In this document: piece after piece, positions 9,242 to 17,788 of the stretch | Position numbering within the stretch: position 1 is the stretch's first letter | Layout: the number at the start of each line of letters is the position of its first letter | From: Streptococcus plurextorum DSM 22810 | GTDB lineage: Bacteria > Bacillota > Bacilli > Lactobacillales > Streptococcaceae | NCBI RefSeq assembly: GCF_000423745.1 | Contig: NZ_AUIO01000005.1 | Span: forward strand, 1-64,000 | DNA length: 64,000 nucleotides | Direction of reading: 5' to 3' | Program-made: the position numbers and the translations under genes | The notes under the pieces: model-generated | The model's database searches: none | What the model saw: the letters and a program-made list of their open reading frames with translations, nothing else | Told to the model about the DNA's origin: nothing

Positions 9242-9511
9242 CTATTTTCCTAATGTAGCTGCCTGATAATCACGTGAATGTTTCATAATATCCGAAAAAG
9301 TTGCCACAATGGCCGCTTCAAAGTCCTTATCATCCACACGTGCAGCCACTTTTTCAAGCACCGCTTCTTCTCGTGCAGCATCCAGAACAGCTTTTCCTGT
9401 CGCTTTCTTGTAAGCTGCTACTTGCGTCACCAAAGCCATGCGTTTTTCAAGTAAAACCACTAACTGGCTATCAATGGCATCAATATCTTGTCTAATCGTT
9501 TCTAAATCCAT
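9242..9511 (-). CDS. Chorismate mutase, type II (AroQ)
   Basis: The 89-residue helical protein has the AroQ pattern: LETIRQDIDAIDSQLVVLLEKRMALVTQVAAYK (first helix, with catalytic Arg and Lys positions) and later a DAAREEAVLEKV segment. It converts chorismate to prephenate for tyrosine and phenylalanine synthesis. An upstream in-frame extension to 9535 exists, but AGAGG lies only about 5 nt before the ATG at 9511, which decides the start. It follows the flavodoxin gene and its terminator and precedes the ClC gene with one base between. Streptococci commonly carry this small mono-functional form. Confidence 0.88.
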   Translation of the reverse strand: MDLETIRQDIDAIDSQLVVLLEKRMALVTQVAAYKKATGKAVLDAAREEAVLEKVAARVDDKDFEAAIVATFSDIMKHSRDYQAATLGK

Positions 9512-9535
9512 CATTTCCTCTTTTCCATTTAACAC

Positions 9536-9561
9536 AAAAAGTCAGGGGCTTACCTGACTTT
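9536..9561 (-). terminator. Terminator after flavodoxin gene
   Basis: AAGTCAGG pairs with CCTGACTT and is followed by a minus-strand T-run. It lies directly after the flavodoxin stop, so expression of chorismate mutase would need its own promoter or read-through. Confidence 0.7.
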
Positions 9562-9568
9562 CGTTCAT

Positions 9569-10027
9569 TTAGCCCAATTTTGCGGACATTTCTTCTGCGA
9601 AGGCTTCCAGCTTTTCAATGTCTTCATCTTCTGCTGCCAAATCAACCTTGACAGAATTAGCCCCTTTGGTTGCTCCCGTTAGCGCAAATTGTTCCTCAAA
9701 CTCATCCACGGACTTACAAAAATAATCGTAGAAGGTGTCGCCTGAACCGACAACGCCATAAATTGTCCCAGACAAATCAACATCGGCTAAATCTTCATAA
9801 AAATCAACAATCTCATCTGGCAAGTCCCCATCGCCATAGGTATAAGTAGCAACGATAGCCAAATCTGATCCTTCAAAATCCGAAGCATCTACTGTTGTGC
9901 ACTCATCAACTTCAACAGTATGTCCCAACTCTTCAAGTTTTTTTGCCACAATGTCTGCTATTTCTTCCGTATTTCCAGTCATGCTTGCGTAAACAATTTT
10001 TGCCAAAGCCATAGCTATTGATACCAA
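9569..10027 (-). CDS. Flavodoxin
   Basis: The 152-residue acidic protein carries the FMN phosphate-binding loop YASMTGNTEEIA near the N-terminus, then TYTYGDGDLPDEI and GSGDTFYDYFCKSVDEFEE, typical of short-chain flavodoxins. It is a cytoplasmic one-electron carrier that can substitute for ferredoxin. Start choice: the TTG at 10027 has AGGAG 6-7 nt upstream, whereas the internal ATG (MALAKIVYAS) has no ribosome site, so a TTG start is likely. The cognate reductase is not in this window. Confidence 0.9.
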   Translation of the reverse strand: MVSIAMALAKIVYASMTGNTEEIADIVAKKLEELGHTVEVDECTTVDASDFEGSDLAIVATYTYGDGDLPDEIVDFYEDLADVDLSGTIYGVVGSGDTFYDYFCKSVDEFEEQFALTGATKGANSVKVDLAAEDEDIEKLEAFAEEMSAKLG

Positions 10028-10094
10028 TCCTATCTCCTAAAAGAATAGGAGCCTTCCTTTCTTAAAGTCAAATTATTTCTATTATAGCATATTT

Positions 10095-11114
10095 TTATAA
10101 AAATGGTGCATAGGATTGGGCAAGCTTTGATAAGAGCTCTGCTTTTTCAGCCTCTGAAGCAAAAGAAGCCTGAATAGCATCTTGATTATGTTTAAAGAAA
10201 TCCGCAACGCTTGCCCCGAAATGCTCTACATAAAGGGCGTACTCCTTAGTCAAATCAGTATCTGATACCGTCCGATTATCTGTGTTTATGGATAACTTAA
10301 CACCTGCTTCTTTTAAGGCTAAATACGGGTGCTGACCAATTTCTGCAATGGCTTTTGTCTGTAAATTACTGGTCAGTGCCATTTCTGCGGTAGCGCCTGC
10401 TTGGGCAAACTCTTCCAAAAGACCTGGAATTTCTAGTATCGCTGTCGTATGACCAGTTCTCTTCACCCCTAATTGGATGGCATGGGCAATATTAGCTGCG
10501 CAACCACATTGTTCCCCTGCATGAAAGGTCAAAGGAAAGCCTAATTTTTGGGCATGCTTTATCCCATCAGCTACCGTCTCTGTCGGAAAATCAACCTCAT
10601 TGCCAGCAAAATCCGCACCAACTAGCAAGTCTTGCTGTGAAGCTTTGGCTTGACTAAACATCTCCTTAGTAAAGGCTAAATCGGATTGACGAAGACCACA
10701 AACTAAGGCCTTAGCAACAATGCCAAAATCTTCCTGAGCTTTAGCCAAGCCCTGACAAACAGCTGCGATAACTTCTACTACTGTTAACCCTTGATCCATA
10801 GAAAGCTCTGGTGCAAATCGAATTTCGATATAAATGACATTTTCTAATGCCGCTTGCCTAGCCACATCATAGGCAGCAAGGCACAAGGCTTCCTTAGTTT
10901 GTAAAAGGGGTCTTACAACATCAAAAGTCTTAAGGTAATCATTCAAACTGCTGACTTCTTGTGGCGCCGTTACTAAACCTTTCAATTCCTTGTCGCTAGT
11001 TGGAAAATTAAGTCCCGCCATATCTGCTAAACGTCTAATTGTTGGTAATGATAAGGAACCATCTAAGTGACAATGTAGTTCGGTTTTTGCTAGTTTTTTT
11101 AGCCAATCTGCCAT
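10095..11114 (-). CDS. add: Adenosine deaminase
   Basis: The 339-residue metal-dependent hydrolase has the zinc-binding HCH (H14, H16) in [10 protein letters not shown], then FHAGEQCG (about 198-205) with the zinc/catalytic His-Glu pair, and SINTDN near residue 275 with the metal-binding Asp. This set defines the adenosine/adenine deaminase family, which releases ammonia from adenosine to give inosine for purine salvage. Length fits adenosine deaminase. Adenine deaminases of this family are a little shorter and cannot be fully excluded. It stands alone between flavodoxin and a divergent gene. Confidence 0.88.
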   Translation of the reverse strand: MADWLKKLAKTELHCHLDGSLSLPTIRRLADMAGLNFPTSDKELKGLVTAPQEVSSLNDYLKTFDVVRPLLQTKEALCLAAYDVARQAALENVIYIEIRFAPELSMDQGLTVVEVIAAVCQGLAKAQEDFGIVAKALVCGLRQSDLAFTKEMFSQAKASQQDLLVGADFAGNEVDFPTETVADGIKHAQKLGFPLTFHAGEQCGCAANIAHAIQLGVKRTGHTTAILEIPGLLEEFAQAGATAEMALTSNLQTKAIAEIGQHPYLALKEAGVKLSINTDNRTVSDTDLTKEYALYVEHFGASVADFFKHNQDAIQASFASEAEKAELLSKLAQSYAPFL

Positions 11115-11225
11115 AATGACGTCATCCTTTCTCGAAATATTTTTACTATCATACCATATCTTTGCAAGATTTCAAGATAAAAACCGAATTTTTATCAAAT
11201 TCTTAAATAGAGTGAATTCCCTATT

Positions 11226-11253
11226 TTGAAAATATCCTTATTTTTGATACAAT
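11226..11253 (+). promoter_or_regulatory. Promoter of the YghU-like gene
   Basis: TTGAAA (11226-11231) and TACAAT (11248-11253) with a 16-bp spacer precede AAAGGAG and the ATG at 11279. Confidence 0.65.
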
Positions 11254-11278
11254 GTAAAAAAATCAAAAGGAGACTATC

Positions 11279-12067
11279 ATGTCCAACTATTTCTTACCTG
11301 ATATCTGGAAAACCCCTGACCAAATGGGAGGTGCTTGGGGTGGTCTCAATCAACCAACGGCTGATAGCCGTTTTGAACAAACCTTGCCTGTGGGAGAGGC
11401 CGATTTTCAACTATACTCACTAGGAACACCAAATGGTCTTAAGGCAACCATCATGTTTGAAGAGCTTATCGAGCTTGGAGTTGAGATTAGCTATGACCTC
11501 TATCGCATCAAGATTGGCGAAGGTGATCAGTTTGGTTCTGGCTTTGTTGCGATAAACCCTAATTCAAAAATCCCTGCCATGATCGATCAATCGAACCAAG
11601 AAACAATCCGTATCTTCGAATCATCCTCCATCCTTCTTTACTTGGCCGATAAGTATCACAAACTGATTCCTGACGACTTTAGTAAGCGCACAGAAGTTTT
11701 AAACTGGCTCTTCTGGCAAACTGGAGCAGCACCCTTTCTAGGGGGTGGCTTTGGGCATTTCTTCCACTACGCACCTGAAAAATTAGAGTATCCCATCAAC
11801 CGCTTTACCATGGAAGCTAAGCGCCAATTGGACCTCTTAGATAAAGAATTGGCTAATAAACGCTTTATCACAAGCCAAGATTACAGCATCGCAGACATTG
11901 CTATCTGGGCATGGTATGGACGCTTAGCACAGGATAAGCTTTGGGAAGGAGCTGGTCGCTTCCTAGACATCAAAGGCTATAAAAACCTTGTACGTTGGGC
12001 AGAAGAAATTTCTGAACGCCCTGCCGTCAAGCGAGGACTTGAAGTTACCTATAAGGAAATCAACTAG
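11279..12067 (+). CDS. YghU-like glutathione S-transferase family protein
   Basis: The 262-residue protein has an N-terminal extension, then a thioredoxin-like domain starting LYSLGTPNGLKATIMFEELIELG and the cis-Pro loop NPNSKIPAMID that binds glutathione, followed by IFESSSILLYLADKY. A helical C-terminal domain ends in YSIADIAIWAW. The extra N-terminal 40 residues and the TPNG motif match the YghU/nu-class subgroup, which in E. coli has disulfide-bond reductase activity. The ATG has a strong AAAGGAG ribosome site and a promoter immediately upstream. It is likely monocistronic. Pyogenic streptococci import or make glutathione, so a substrate is available. Confidence 0.88.
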   Translation: MSNYFLPDIWKTPDQMGGAWGGLNQPTADSRFEQTLPVGEADFQLYSLGTPNGLKATIMFEELIELGVEISYDLYRIKIGEGDQFGSGFVAINPNSKIPAMIDQSNQETIRIFESSSILLYLADKYHKLIPDDFSKRTEVLNWLFWQTGAAPFLGGGFGHFFHYAPEKLEYPINRFTMEAKRQLDLLDKELANKRFITSQDYSIADIAIWAWYGRLAQDKLWEGAGRFLDIKGYKNLVRWAEEISERPAVKRGLEVTYKEIN

Positions 12068-12204
12068 CAGCTTTTGGAAATAGATTTCTTGGCCAAATTC
12101 AGTGATTCAGCTGTGGCAAAAGGAGTCAACATCACAAGCTCAAAAACCTACCAATGACCCAAAACATCTCTCAAACCGTTACCAAATAGACAGGGGAGGA
12201 CATC

Positions 12205-13137
12205 ATGACTTTTACCAACATTTTAGATAAAATCAAAACTTACGATACCATCATCATCCATAGGCATCAAAGACCTGATCCAGACGCCATCGGCTCTCAG
12301 ATAGGTCTTCGTGAAATCATTCGAACTAATTTCCCTGAAAAAAACGTTTTAGCAGCAGGCACTGATGAATCTACCCTAACCTGGCTAGCCAAAATGGATA
12401 CTGTCACTGATCAGGATTATGAGGGAGCGCTTGTCATCGTGACTGATACAGCAAATACTCCCCGCATTGATGACGACCGCTACCAAAAAGGGGATTTTAT
12501 CATCAAAATCGACCATCACCCAAATGATGATGTCTATGGAGATCTGGTCTACGTTGATACCACAGCATCATCGGCAAGTGAGATCATTAGCGACTGGGCC
12601 TTCTCGGTGGGACTAACTCTTTCTAACGAAGGGGCTGCGCTCCTTTACAACGGGATTGTCGGAGATACGGGACGCTTTTTATATCCTGCCACCACGAGTA
12701 AAACCATGCAGATAGCTGCTAAACTCCGAGAATACGATTTTGATTTCTCAGGAATGGCTCGTCGTATGGACTCCTTTCCTATGAAAATCGCCAAATTACA
12801 AGGCTATGTTTTTGACCATTTAGAAGTCGATCAAAACGGTGCTGCACGTATACTCCTAACACGTCAAACACTTAAAAAGTTCGATGTCACAGATGCTGAA
12901 ACATCAGCTATCGTTGGCACCCCTGGAAAAATTGATAGCGTGCAAAGTTGGGCCATCTTTGTAGAGCAAGAAGAAGGTTATTATCGTGTTCGGCTTCGTA
13001 GCAAAGAAGCTATCATCAATACCATTGCCAAAGCTCACGACGGTGGGGGGCATCCCCTTGCTAGTGGTGCTAATTCCTACAGCCTCGAAGAAAACGAGCG
13101 AATCTATCAAGAACTTAAAGATTTATTAGCTAAATAG
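12205..13137 (+). CDS. DHH/DHHA1 phosphoesterase (NrnA-like)
   Basis: The 310-residue protein has [13 protein letters not shown] (about 20-32), an Asp-rich metal site, [11 protein letters not shown], and the family DHH motif in KIDHHPNDD, then a DHHA1 domain with [10 protein letters not shown] near the C-terminus. NrnA-type enzymes degrade short oligoribonucleotides and dephosphorylate pAp. Some relatives hydrolyse pApA formed from cyclic di-AMP. This short stand-alone form lacks the membrane and PAS domains of GdpP. Its own AGGGGAGG-type ribosome site precedes the ATG. It ends at the promoter of rpmE2. Confidence 0.88.
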   Translation: MTFTNILDKIKTYDTIIIHRHQRPDPDAIGSQIGLREIIRTNFPEKNVLAAGTDESTLTWLAKMDTVTDQDYEGALVIVTDTANTPRIDDDRYQKGDFIIKIDHHPNDDVYGDLVYVDTTASSASEIISDWAFSVGLTLSNEGAALLYNGIVGDTGRFLYPATTSKTMQIAAKLREYDFDFSGMARRMDSFPMKIAKLQGYVFDHLEVDQNGAARILLTRQTLKKFDVTDAETSAIVGTPGKIDSVQSWAIFVEQEEGYYRVRLRSKEAIINTIAKAHDGGGHPLASGANSYSLEENERIYQELKDLLAK

Positions 13138-13138
13138 C

Positions 13139-13167
13139 TTGCCAAGCTCTGCTATTTTTGATAGAAT
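13139..13167 (+). promoter_or_regulatory. rpmE2 promoter
   Basis: TTGCCA (13139-13144) and TAGAAT (13162-13167) have a 17-bp spacer. The implied leader is about 50 nt and contains an ATGGT/ACCAT inverted repeat. The -35 begins right after the nrnA stop. Confidence 0.65.
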
Positions 13168-13222
13168 AAAACAGTTAATAACTATGGTGCGCAAAGTACC
13201 ATGGCAGAAAGGAACCATTAAC

Positions 13223-13483
13223 ATGAAAAAAGATATCCATCCAGAATACCGTCCAGTTGTATTCCTTGATACAACTACTGGCTACCAATTTCTTAGCGGT
13301 TCTACAAAGAGCTCTAAAGAAACTGTAGAATTTGAAGGTGAGACTTACCCACTTATCCGTGTGGAAATTTCATCTGACTCACACCCATTCTACACAGGTC
13401 GTCAAAAATTCACTCAAGCAGACGGACGCGTGGACAAATTCAACAAAAAATACGGTCTCAAAGACGCAAACGCTGCGAACTAA
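13223..13483 (+). CDS. rpmE2: 50S ribosomal protein L31 type B
   Basis: The 86-residue protein begins [16 protein letters not shown] and contains [12 protein letters not shown] and [11 protein letters not shown], diagnostic of L31 type B. The zinc-binding cysteines of type A L31 are absent, so this is the zinc-independent form. The ATG at 13223 is preceded by AGAAAGGAACC. The last 13 codons and the stop lie inside the 46-bp attachment repeat of the downstream element, so insertion leaves the protein unchanged. Element genes follow immediately on the opposite strand. Confidence 0.95.
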   Translation: MKKDIHPEYRPVVFLDTTTGYQFLSGSTKSSKETVEFEGETYPLIRVEISSDSHPFYTGRQKFTQADGRVDKFNKKYGLKDANAAN

Positions 13484-13490
13484 GAGAACC
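13445..13490 (+). repeat. attL: 46-bp direct repeat in the 3' end of rpmE2
   Basis: Bases 13445-13490 are identical to 21919-21964. The repeat covers the last codons and stop of rpmE2 and ends in AGAGAACC. The similarity then continues imperfectly for about 45 bp through the rpmE2 terminator. It marks the left boundary of the integrative element. Confidence 0.92.
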
Positions 13491-13502
13491 TACACGATTA
13501 AG

Positions 13503-13531
13503 CCATTCTCAGCTTTTGAGAGTGGTTTTTT
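13503..13531 (+). terminator. rpmE2 terminator
   Basis: CCATTCTCA (13503-13511) pairs with TGAGAGTGG (13517-13525), followed by TTTTTT. A diverged second copy lies after attR near 21977-22006, so this terminator travels with the att region. Confidence 0.8.
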
Positions 13532-13539
13532 AAGTACTT

Positions 13540-13559
13540 TGGTAATCCTTTTGGTAATC
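13540..13559 (+). repeat. Paired TGGTAATC repeats near attL (candidate integrase arm sites)
   Basis: Two TGGTAATC copies (13540-13547 and 13552-13559), 12 bp apart, lie between the att core and the integrase stop. The same pair occurs at the other end of the element at 21797-21815. Tyrosine integrases of this class bind short direct repeats flanking the core. The role here is inferred. Confidence 0.5.
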
Positions 13560-13567
13560 TCTCCTAA

Positions 13568-14710
13568 TTACATGTTCATAAATTGAGCAAACTTCTGTGC
13601 TGTTTGTTCTTTTGCTTGTTTTGTTACATGAGCATAGATATTCATAGTTGTCTTAATATCTTCATGACCTAACCGTTCTTGAACCTCCTTTACTGTAGCT
13701 CCTGCTTCAAACAGCAAACTACAATGAGTATGCCTAAAGCCGTGAGGTGTAATTTTCTTTAAGTTGTATTTTGTAATAACAGAACGTAGATGGTAATTGA
13801 TAAAATCAAAACTATGCGGAGTCCCATCTGGATTGGTAAACAGTAATTCAGCTCCCTGTAGTCTTCTAGGAAAAATTTCTTCCTTTTTGACCAACTTCCA
13901 TTTTTTCAAATATTTCAAAGTAACAGGGTCAAGTGAAACAATTCTTTGGCTCTTCTTTGTTTTAGGAGTTTGAAAAATCATTTGATTATTTTCTCCGTAA
14001 ACTATTGTTTGATTAACAGATAAAGAGTCAGAATTGAAATCAATATCTTTCCACCTAAGAGCCATCAATTCACTTTTACGCAACCCTGTAAATGCTAGAA
14101 GACGAAAAATTGTCAGTAACTCTTGATTGTTTTCCTGCTCTACATTTGTTAAAAATTGCTGTAGTTCTTCTCTAGAGTAAAACTTACCTTCCTTGGATTC
14201 ATGCTCATCAATTTTTTGCTGTCTTCTAGGTCTGATAACCTTTTTCATAGGATTATCATTAATATATCCTAAGCTTAAGGCATAATCTAAAATCATGCGA
14301 GTCATTCCCATAAAATTTGCATACTTAGCATATTTCTTGAACCACTTATTTGATTGAATTTGACACATCTGTGTCGTAATTTTATCTACAAAATAATCTC
14401 CAAATACTGGTATTATGTGTAGCTCAGCTTGTGCTTTCTGACGAACATATGTGCTCTCTTTAACTGTATTCCGGTAATGCTCCAGCCATAAGCTAAACAA
14501 CTCCCTGAATGTAATCTTTACAGGTTTTAAATCAAAACCTACTTCTTCAAATTTTATTAAAAGTAAACTTTCGGCCTTTTTTGCTTCTTTAGATGTCTTA
14601 AATCCTCTTTTTTTCTTATAAACTTTCTTTCCTGTCAAACTATCTATTCCAAGATAGGTATGGTACATATAACGTATAGTACCATCTTTCAATTCATATT
14701 TTTTAATCAT
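13568..14710 (-). CDS. int: Tyrosine-recombinase integrase of the rpmE2 element
   Basis: The 380-residue protein is a phage-type tyrosine recombinase. The catalytic residues are visible: R211 in TGLRKSE, a Lys in the TPKTKKSQ strand, H323 and R326 in HGFRH, H349 in RLGHED and the nucleophile Y359 in NIYAHVT. The N-terminus (residues 1-50) looks like an arm-binding domain and residues 65-150 like a SAM-like core-binding domain. It lies next to attL and reads towards it, as expected for site-specific integration at the 3' end of rpmE2. A C-terminal fragment of a second related integrase lies just past attR at 22040-22117. Confidence 0.95.
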   Translation of the reverse strand: MIKKYELKDGTIRYMYHTYLGIDSLTGKKVYKKKRGFKTSKEAKKAESLLLIKFEEVGFDLKPVKITFRELFSLWLEHYRNTVKESTYVRQKAQAELHIIPVFGDYFVDKITTQMCQIQSNKWFKKYAKYANFMGMTRMILDYALSLGYINDNPMKKVIRPRRQQKIDEHESKEGKFYSREELQQFLTNVEQENNQELLTIFRLLAFTGLRKSELMALRWKDIDFNSDSLSVNQTIVYGENNQMIFQTPKTKKSQRIVSLDPVTLKYLKKWKLVKKEEIFPRRLQGAELLFTNPDGTPHSFDFINYHLRSVITKYNLKKITPHGFRHTHCSLLFEAGATVKEVQERLGHEDIKTTMNIYAHVTKQAKEQTAQKFAQFMNM

Positions 14711-14727
14711 AATAATGTCCTTTCTTT

Positions 14728-14752
14728 GCTTGTCGGCATGTAAAAGGAATCC
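14728..14752 (+). repeat. Copy 1 of a GCTTGTCGGCATGT repeat
   Basis: The sequence GCTTGTCGGCATGTAAAAGG lies just upstream of the integrase start. It recurs nearly unchanged at 16058-16078 and, inverted, at 21747-21763. Protein binding is inferred from the conservation and spread of three copies across the element. Confidence 0.5.
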
Positions 14753-14757
14753 ATTTA

Positions 14758-15411
14758 TTATTTCTCAGCTAGGTCAACATCTTTCGATTCATTGGCGTCA
14801 AGTTTTTCACGTAACTTTGAAATTTCAGAGCGTGCATTTAATAACACACCCATCACATCGTCATAATAAGTAAGGTCAAGATTATTATTCTTTATAGCTC
14901 CTTTCTTTTTTAATCCCTCAGCGTCGTATAGTCCACGAACCCAATTCATTTTGGTGTTTAAAGTTCCAACAATTTCTAAGAGCATATCATCTGTAGTTAA
15001 AGGTATATCGCGTGTAATCTTCTCAAAAATATTATTCACTTTTTTTAGAATACGGTTATAACTCCAGTTAGATAAATCTTTTTCAAGTAACCTTACTTTT
15101 TTCTCCTGAACAACATCATGAAATTGTTTTCTATTAATCTCAGTATATTCTTGTACTGTCTCCTCTTCTTTTGCATCAAAAAGATACTCTATATACTCAG
15201 ATTTATCCCCATACAAAAGTTCATCAATAGCAATATTACCCACTTGAGAAATTTGACATAAAGTAGGTTTTTTAGGAATACTACGCCCCTTTTCCCAGTT
15301 ATTAACTGTACCTTTACCAACATGAAATCTTTCTCCAAAAGTCTCCATTGTCTCACCTAATTTTTTTCGAATAGATTTAATGCGAAGTCCTACGAGAATT
15401 GTATTATTCAT
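14758..15411 (-). CDS. XRE-family repressor of the element (CI-like)
   Basis: This 217-residue protein has an N-terminal helix-turn-helix of the XRE type (about residues 8-60: GLRIKSIRKKLGETMETFGE, then VGKGTVNNWEKGRSIPKK). The C-terminal half is helical and charged, without the LexA-like autoprotease motif I would look for, so derepression probably needs a protein partner rather than RecA. It is divergent from a Cro-like gene across a 130-bp control region and transcribed towards integrase, the arrangement of satellite and temperate-phage switches. AGGAGGG precedes its ATG at a good spacing. Confidence 0.82.
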   Translation of the reverse strand: MNNTILVGLRIKSIRKKLGETMETFGERFHVGKGTVNNWEKGRSIPKKPTLCQISQVGNIAIDELLYGDKSEYIEYLFDAKEEETVQEYTEINRKQFHDVVQEKKVRLLEKDLSNWSYNRILKKVNNIFEKITRDIPLTTDDMLLEIVGTLNTKMNWVRGLYDAEGLKKKGAIKNNNLDLTYYDDVMGVLLNARSEISKLREKLDANESKDVDLAEK

Positions 15412-15455
15412 AAATTTCCCTCCTTCTTGTTAACTAGTATAACAGAATATCTCAA

Positions 15456-15511
15456 AAAAGTATACAAAAGTATTAAAAATTATTGACAATATAAAAAAAT
15501 CTTGTTATTAT
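15456..15511 (+). promoter_or_regulatory. Element control region: Cro-like gene promoter and paired operators
   Basis: TTGACA (15483-15488) and TATTAT (15506-15511) are separated by 17 bp and point at the Cro-like gene. Just upstream, AAAAGTAT occurs twice with 10-bp spacing (15456-15463 and 15466-15473). The same doublet recurs after the Cro-like gene at 15747-15754 and 15757-15764. These are likely repressor sites. Which protein binds them is inferred. Confidence 0.6.
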
Positions 15512-15541
15512 TGACTCAACCTAATAGAGAGGAGGAATATT

Positions 15542-15748
15542 GTGAAGTACAGACGAGTTAAAGGTTATCGTCACATGCTTAACCTATCTCAGGGAGAGAT
15601 AGCATTGAAACTAAAAATTTCAAAGCAATCCTATCACAATAAAGAGATAGGAAAAATAGAATTTAACGATAATGAAAAACAAGCAATAAAGGATTTATTA
15701 CAAAGTGAATTTCCAAACATTACTATTGATGATATTTTTTTTAGTTAA
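15542..15748 (+). CDS. Cro-like small HTH DNA-binding protein
   Basis: The 68-residue protein is almost entirely a helix-turn-helix domain (YRHMLNLSQGEIALKLKISKQSYHNKE). It starts with GTG, preceded by AGGAGG. It is divergent from the CI-like repressor and first in the rightward operon, which is the place of Cro in phage switches and of the small regulators in satellites. The HTH is followed by an acidic tail typical of this small family. Direct repeats AAAAGTAT flank the gene on both sides. Confidence 0.78.
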   Translation: MKYRRVKGYRHMLNLSQGEIALKLKISKQSYHNKEIGKIEFNDNEKQAIKDLLQSEFPNITIDDIFFS

Positions 15749-15764
15749 AAGTATTAAAAAGTAT
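15747..15764 (+). repeat. Second AAAAGTAT operator-like doublet
   Basis: AAAAGTAT at 15747-15754 and 15757-15764 repeats with the same 10-bp spacing as in the switch region at 15456-15473. It overlaps the end of the Cro-like gene and precedes the excisionase-like gene. Confidence 0.5.
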
Positions 15765-15822
15765 TTGTTTTAACAATTTGAAAGGAGATAAATATGGAAA
15801 GTTTCTAACAGAAAATGCCAGC

Positions 15823-16053
15823 ATGGAACTGGTTAATGGAATATTATCGCTCGCTGAAAGATTGGCAACTGAAAAATTAGAGTATCTACAGCAGAAGCCG
15901 ATAAAACAAAAAGAGCTAATGGAGCTCTATGGATTCGATTATAAATACTTAACTAAACTTAAAGCCTTAGGTTTACGTGGTAGACGGCAAGGCAAATCTA
16001 TCTATTATGATTTAAGAGATGTAGATAACATCCTAGAAGAATTAAAACAGTAA
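15823..16053 (+). CDS. Excisionase-like winged-HTH protein, start region probably frameshifted
   Basis: About 76 residues are read from the ATG at 15823. The C-terminal part (KQKELMELYGFDYKYLTKLK, then a basic RGRRQGKSIYYDLRDVDNIL) resembles the small winged-HTH excisionases and AlpA-type regulators. The best ribosome site (AAAGGAG, 15781-15787) serves an ATG at 15794 that reads MESF and stops. One more T in the following T-run would join it in frame as MESFLTENASMELVNG. So either the gene has lost one base and uses the weak downstream ATG, or translation starts at a TTG at 15778 inside the ribosome site, which is unlikely. Its order after the Cro-like gene supports a role in excision or activation. 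Confidence 0.6.
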   Translation: MELVNGILSLAERLATEKLEYLQQKPIKQKELMELYGFDYKYLTKLKALGLRGRRQGKSIYYDLRDVDNILEELKQ

Positions 16054-16057
16054 ATTG

Positions 16058-16078
16058 GCTTGTCGGCATGTGAAAGGA
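16058..16078 (+). repeat. Copy 2 of the GCTTGTCGGCATGT repeat
   Basis: GCTTGTCGGCATGTGAAAGG lies just after the excisionase-like gene. It differs from the copy at 14728 by one base over 20. Confidence 0.5.
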
Positions 16079-16257
16079 TTCTTGGGTTTTTGGTAATAAA
16101 AAGGAAGTGATATTATGTGAGAATCGGTAAATATTTTTATAGAAAAGAGCTAGTAATCCTAACTCTTCGCATTATGGATAAGAAAAACTACTTTTTGATA
16201 CGACAGTAATTTTCTTACTCCATTATATAATAATTTTTATAAATTTGGAGAAAAAAT

Positions 16258-17550
16258 TTGAAAAAAATTTCTAAAACAAGACGTGAATTGATTAGTCTCT
16301 TTAGAGGTAATGATAAGCAACTTACTGGTTTACTTGGTTTTAATCAAGCAACAAATCAATACGAAATATTGACAGATAGAACGCTAAAAAATGGCTATAC
16401 AGTCAAGAAAGGATTACTAGATGATTCAACTCTCGCTACTATTTGGGGGTATATTTCAGAAAAATGGAAGCAAGATTTTTCTGATAAGGAAATTGCAAAT
16501 GTCTGTACACTTATCGCTCGGCAAAATAGTTTTAATCCGATAAAAGATTTTCTGAATGAAGCTCAAATAAATGCTCATACTGTAGACCCTTTTGAAATTA
16601 TAGTAAAGTACATCAATATTGAAGATACTGACTATAATCGAACTGTACTTGACTTGTTTTTTAGAGGTGCTATCGCTCGGATATTGACCCCAGGTATTAA
16701 ATTCGACTATTGCCTTGACTTAGTGGGGAAACAAGGAACTGGCAAAACAACATTTTTAGAAGAAATCTTTATGGGGTATTCTGTAGTTATCAACAACTAC
16801 CTAGATAAAGATGAGTTGTTAAAAATGCTAACCGCTTGGGTTGTTATGGATGATGAATTAGTAGCTTCTAGTAGATTGGCTTTCTCAACCTTAAAAAGAA
16901 CTATTACAGATACAACTGTAAATTTAAGAAAACCATATGGGCGAATCACTGATAAAATACCAGTAAACTTCGTTCATGCAAGAACGACAAATGATTTTGA
17001 GCATTTAATAGATGCCACAGGAGATAGGAGATTTTTACCAGTAGGCACATTACCTCGTAAAGTAGGACAACCCATTAAAATAACGAAAGAAGATATAGTA
17101 AATATATGGGGCAATTATTATCGCTCCTATTTGAATAATAGCAAGCTATTCTATGATAATGATTCTTTTGAAGGTAAGTTAATTGAAAAAGTGAGAAGAC
17201 GGTTTAAACCGCATGACGAAATCAATGAAAAAGTAGCCTGGTATCTTGAATGTGAAATTCCAAATAATTTTTATAGTTGCAAAATATCAGATAAAGAAAG
17301 AAGACATTTTTACAAAGATATTGAACAAAAAGGGAAGTATTCTAAAAATCAAAAATGGGAAGTGCTAGTTCCACGGACAAAGGTTTCTATGAACCATCTC
17401 GTTAATGAATTATTTGACGAAGGGTTAGATTCTGGAACTAAGCAACAGATAAGAACCTATTTAAATCACTTGGAGAATTGGGAAAAGCGTGATTCTATCG
17501 CCTTTTCTAAGTCATGTAATACCAGCGGTTGGACAAATATTAAGAAATGA
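16258..17550 (+). CDS. VirE-type (virulence-associated E) P-loop replication protein
   Basis: The 430-residue protein has a P-loop ATPase core of the VirE family: Walker A GKQGTGKTT (157-165), Walker B VVMDDE (195-200), sensor segment ARTTND (241-246) and TGDRRFLPV (254-262) with arginine-finger-like residues. Phage satellites and small integrative elements carry these helicase-like proteins for their own replication, often fused to a primase. Here no primase domain is seen in the first 110 residues, so it is a short helicase-only form. It starts with TTG at 16258, with GGAG 7 bp upstream. It is probably the element's replication initiator. Confidence 0.8.
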   Translation: MKKISKTRRELISLFRGNDKQLTGLLGFNQATNQYEILTDRTLKNGYTVKKGLLDDSTLATIWGYISEKWKQDFSDKEIANVCTLIARQNSFNPIKDFLNEAQINAHTVDPFEIIVKYINIEDTDYNRTVLDLFFRGAIARILTPGIKFDYCLDLVGKQGTGKTTFLEEIFMGYSVVINNYLDKDELLKMLTAWVVMDDELVASSRLAFSTLKRTITDTTVNLRKPYGRITDKIPVNFVHARTTNDFEHLIDATGDRRFLPVGTLPRKVGQPIKITKEDIVNIWGNYYRSYLNNSKLFYDNDSFEGKLIEKVRRRFKPHDEINEKVAWYLECEIPNNFYSCKISDKERRHFYKDIEQKGKYSKNQKWEVLVPRTKVSMNHLVNELFDEGLDSGTKQQIRTYLNHLENWEKRDSIAFSKSCNTSGWTNIKK

Positions 17551-17751
17551 ACTTCTTAGTGTATCATATATTGGATTATAGGATAGATTCTCTAAAAAAA
17601 TAATAAATTATATATAATAGTTTAGATAGTTTATCTCTATTTCTCCAATTATCCTATATACTAGGTGTTTTAGTCTAGTAGTTCGAAAACTACAAACCCC
17701 ATATCAACAATTTTTTTCAGATTGCAACTATCAACCTGATTGTACATTATC
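17551..17751. other. AT-rich interval after the VirE-type gene (possible replication origin)
   Basis: About 200 bp with no gene. It is very AT-rich, with ATATATAAT-type stretches, an inverted pair TATAGGAT/ATCCTATA (17577-17584 with 17651-17658) and a small GTAGTT-CGAA-AACTAC hairpin (17678-17693). Origins of satellites often lie beside their replication gene. Function here is a guess. Confidence 0.3.
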
Positions 17752-17788
17752 AAAAAATACCACTTGATTTAATAATCAAGTGGTATTT
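17752..17788 (-). terminator. Terminator after the cargo XRE gene
   Basis: A perfect 15-bp stem, AAATACCACTTGATT with AATCAAGTGGTATTT, immediately follows the stop of the XRE gene on the minus strand and ends in a T-run. It also insulates the cargo from the replication gene. Confidence 0.8.

Noticed and set aside
12068..12204. A possible gene remnant between the YghU-like gene and nrnA
   Set aside because: Only a short stretch, with no consistent frame and no recognisable motif.
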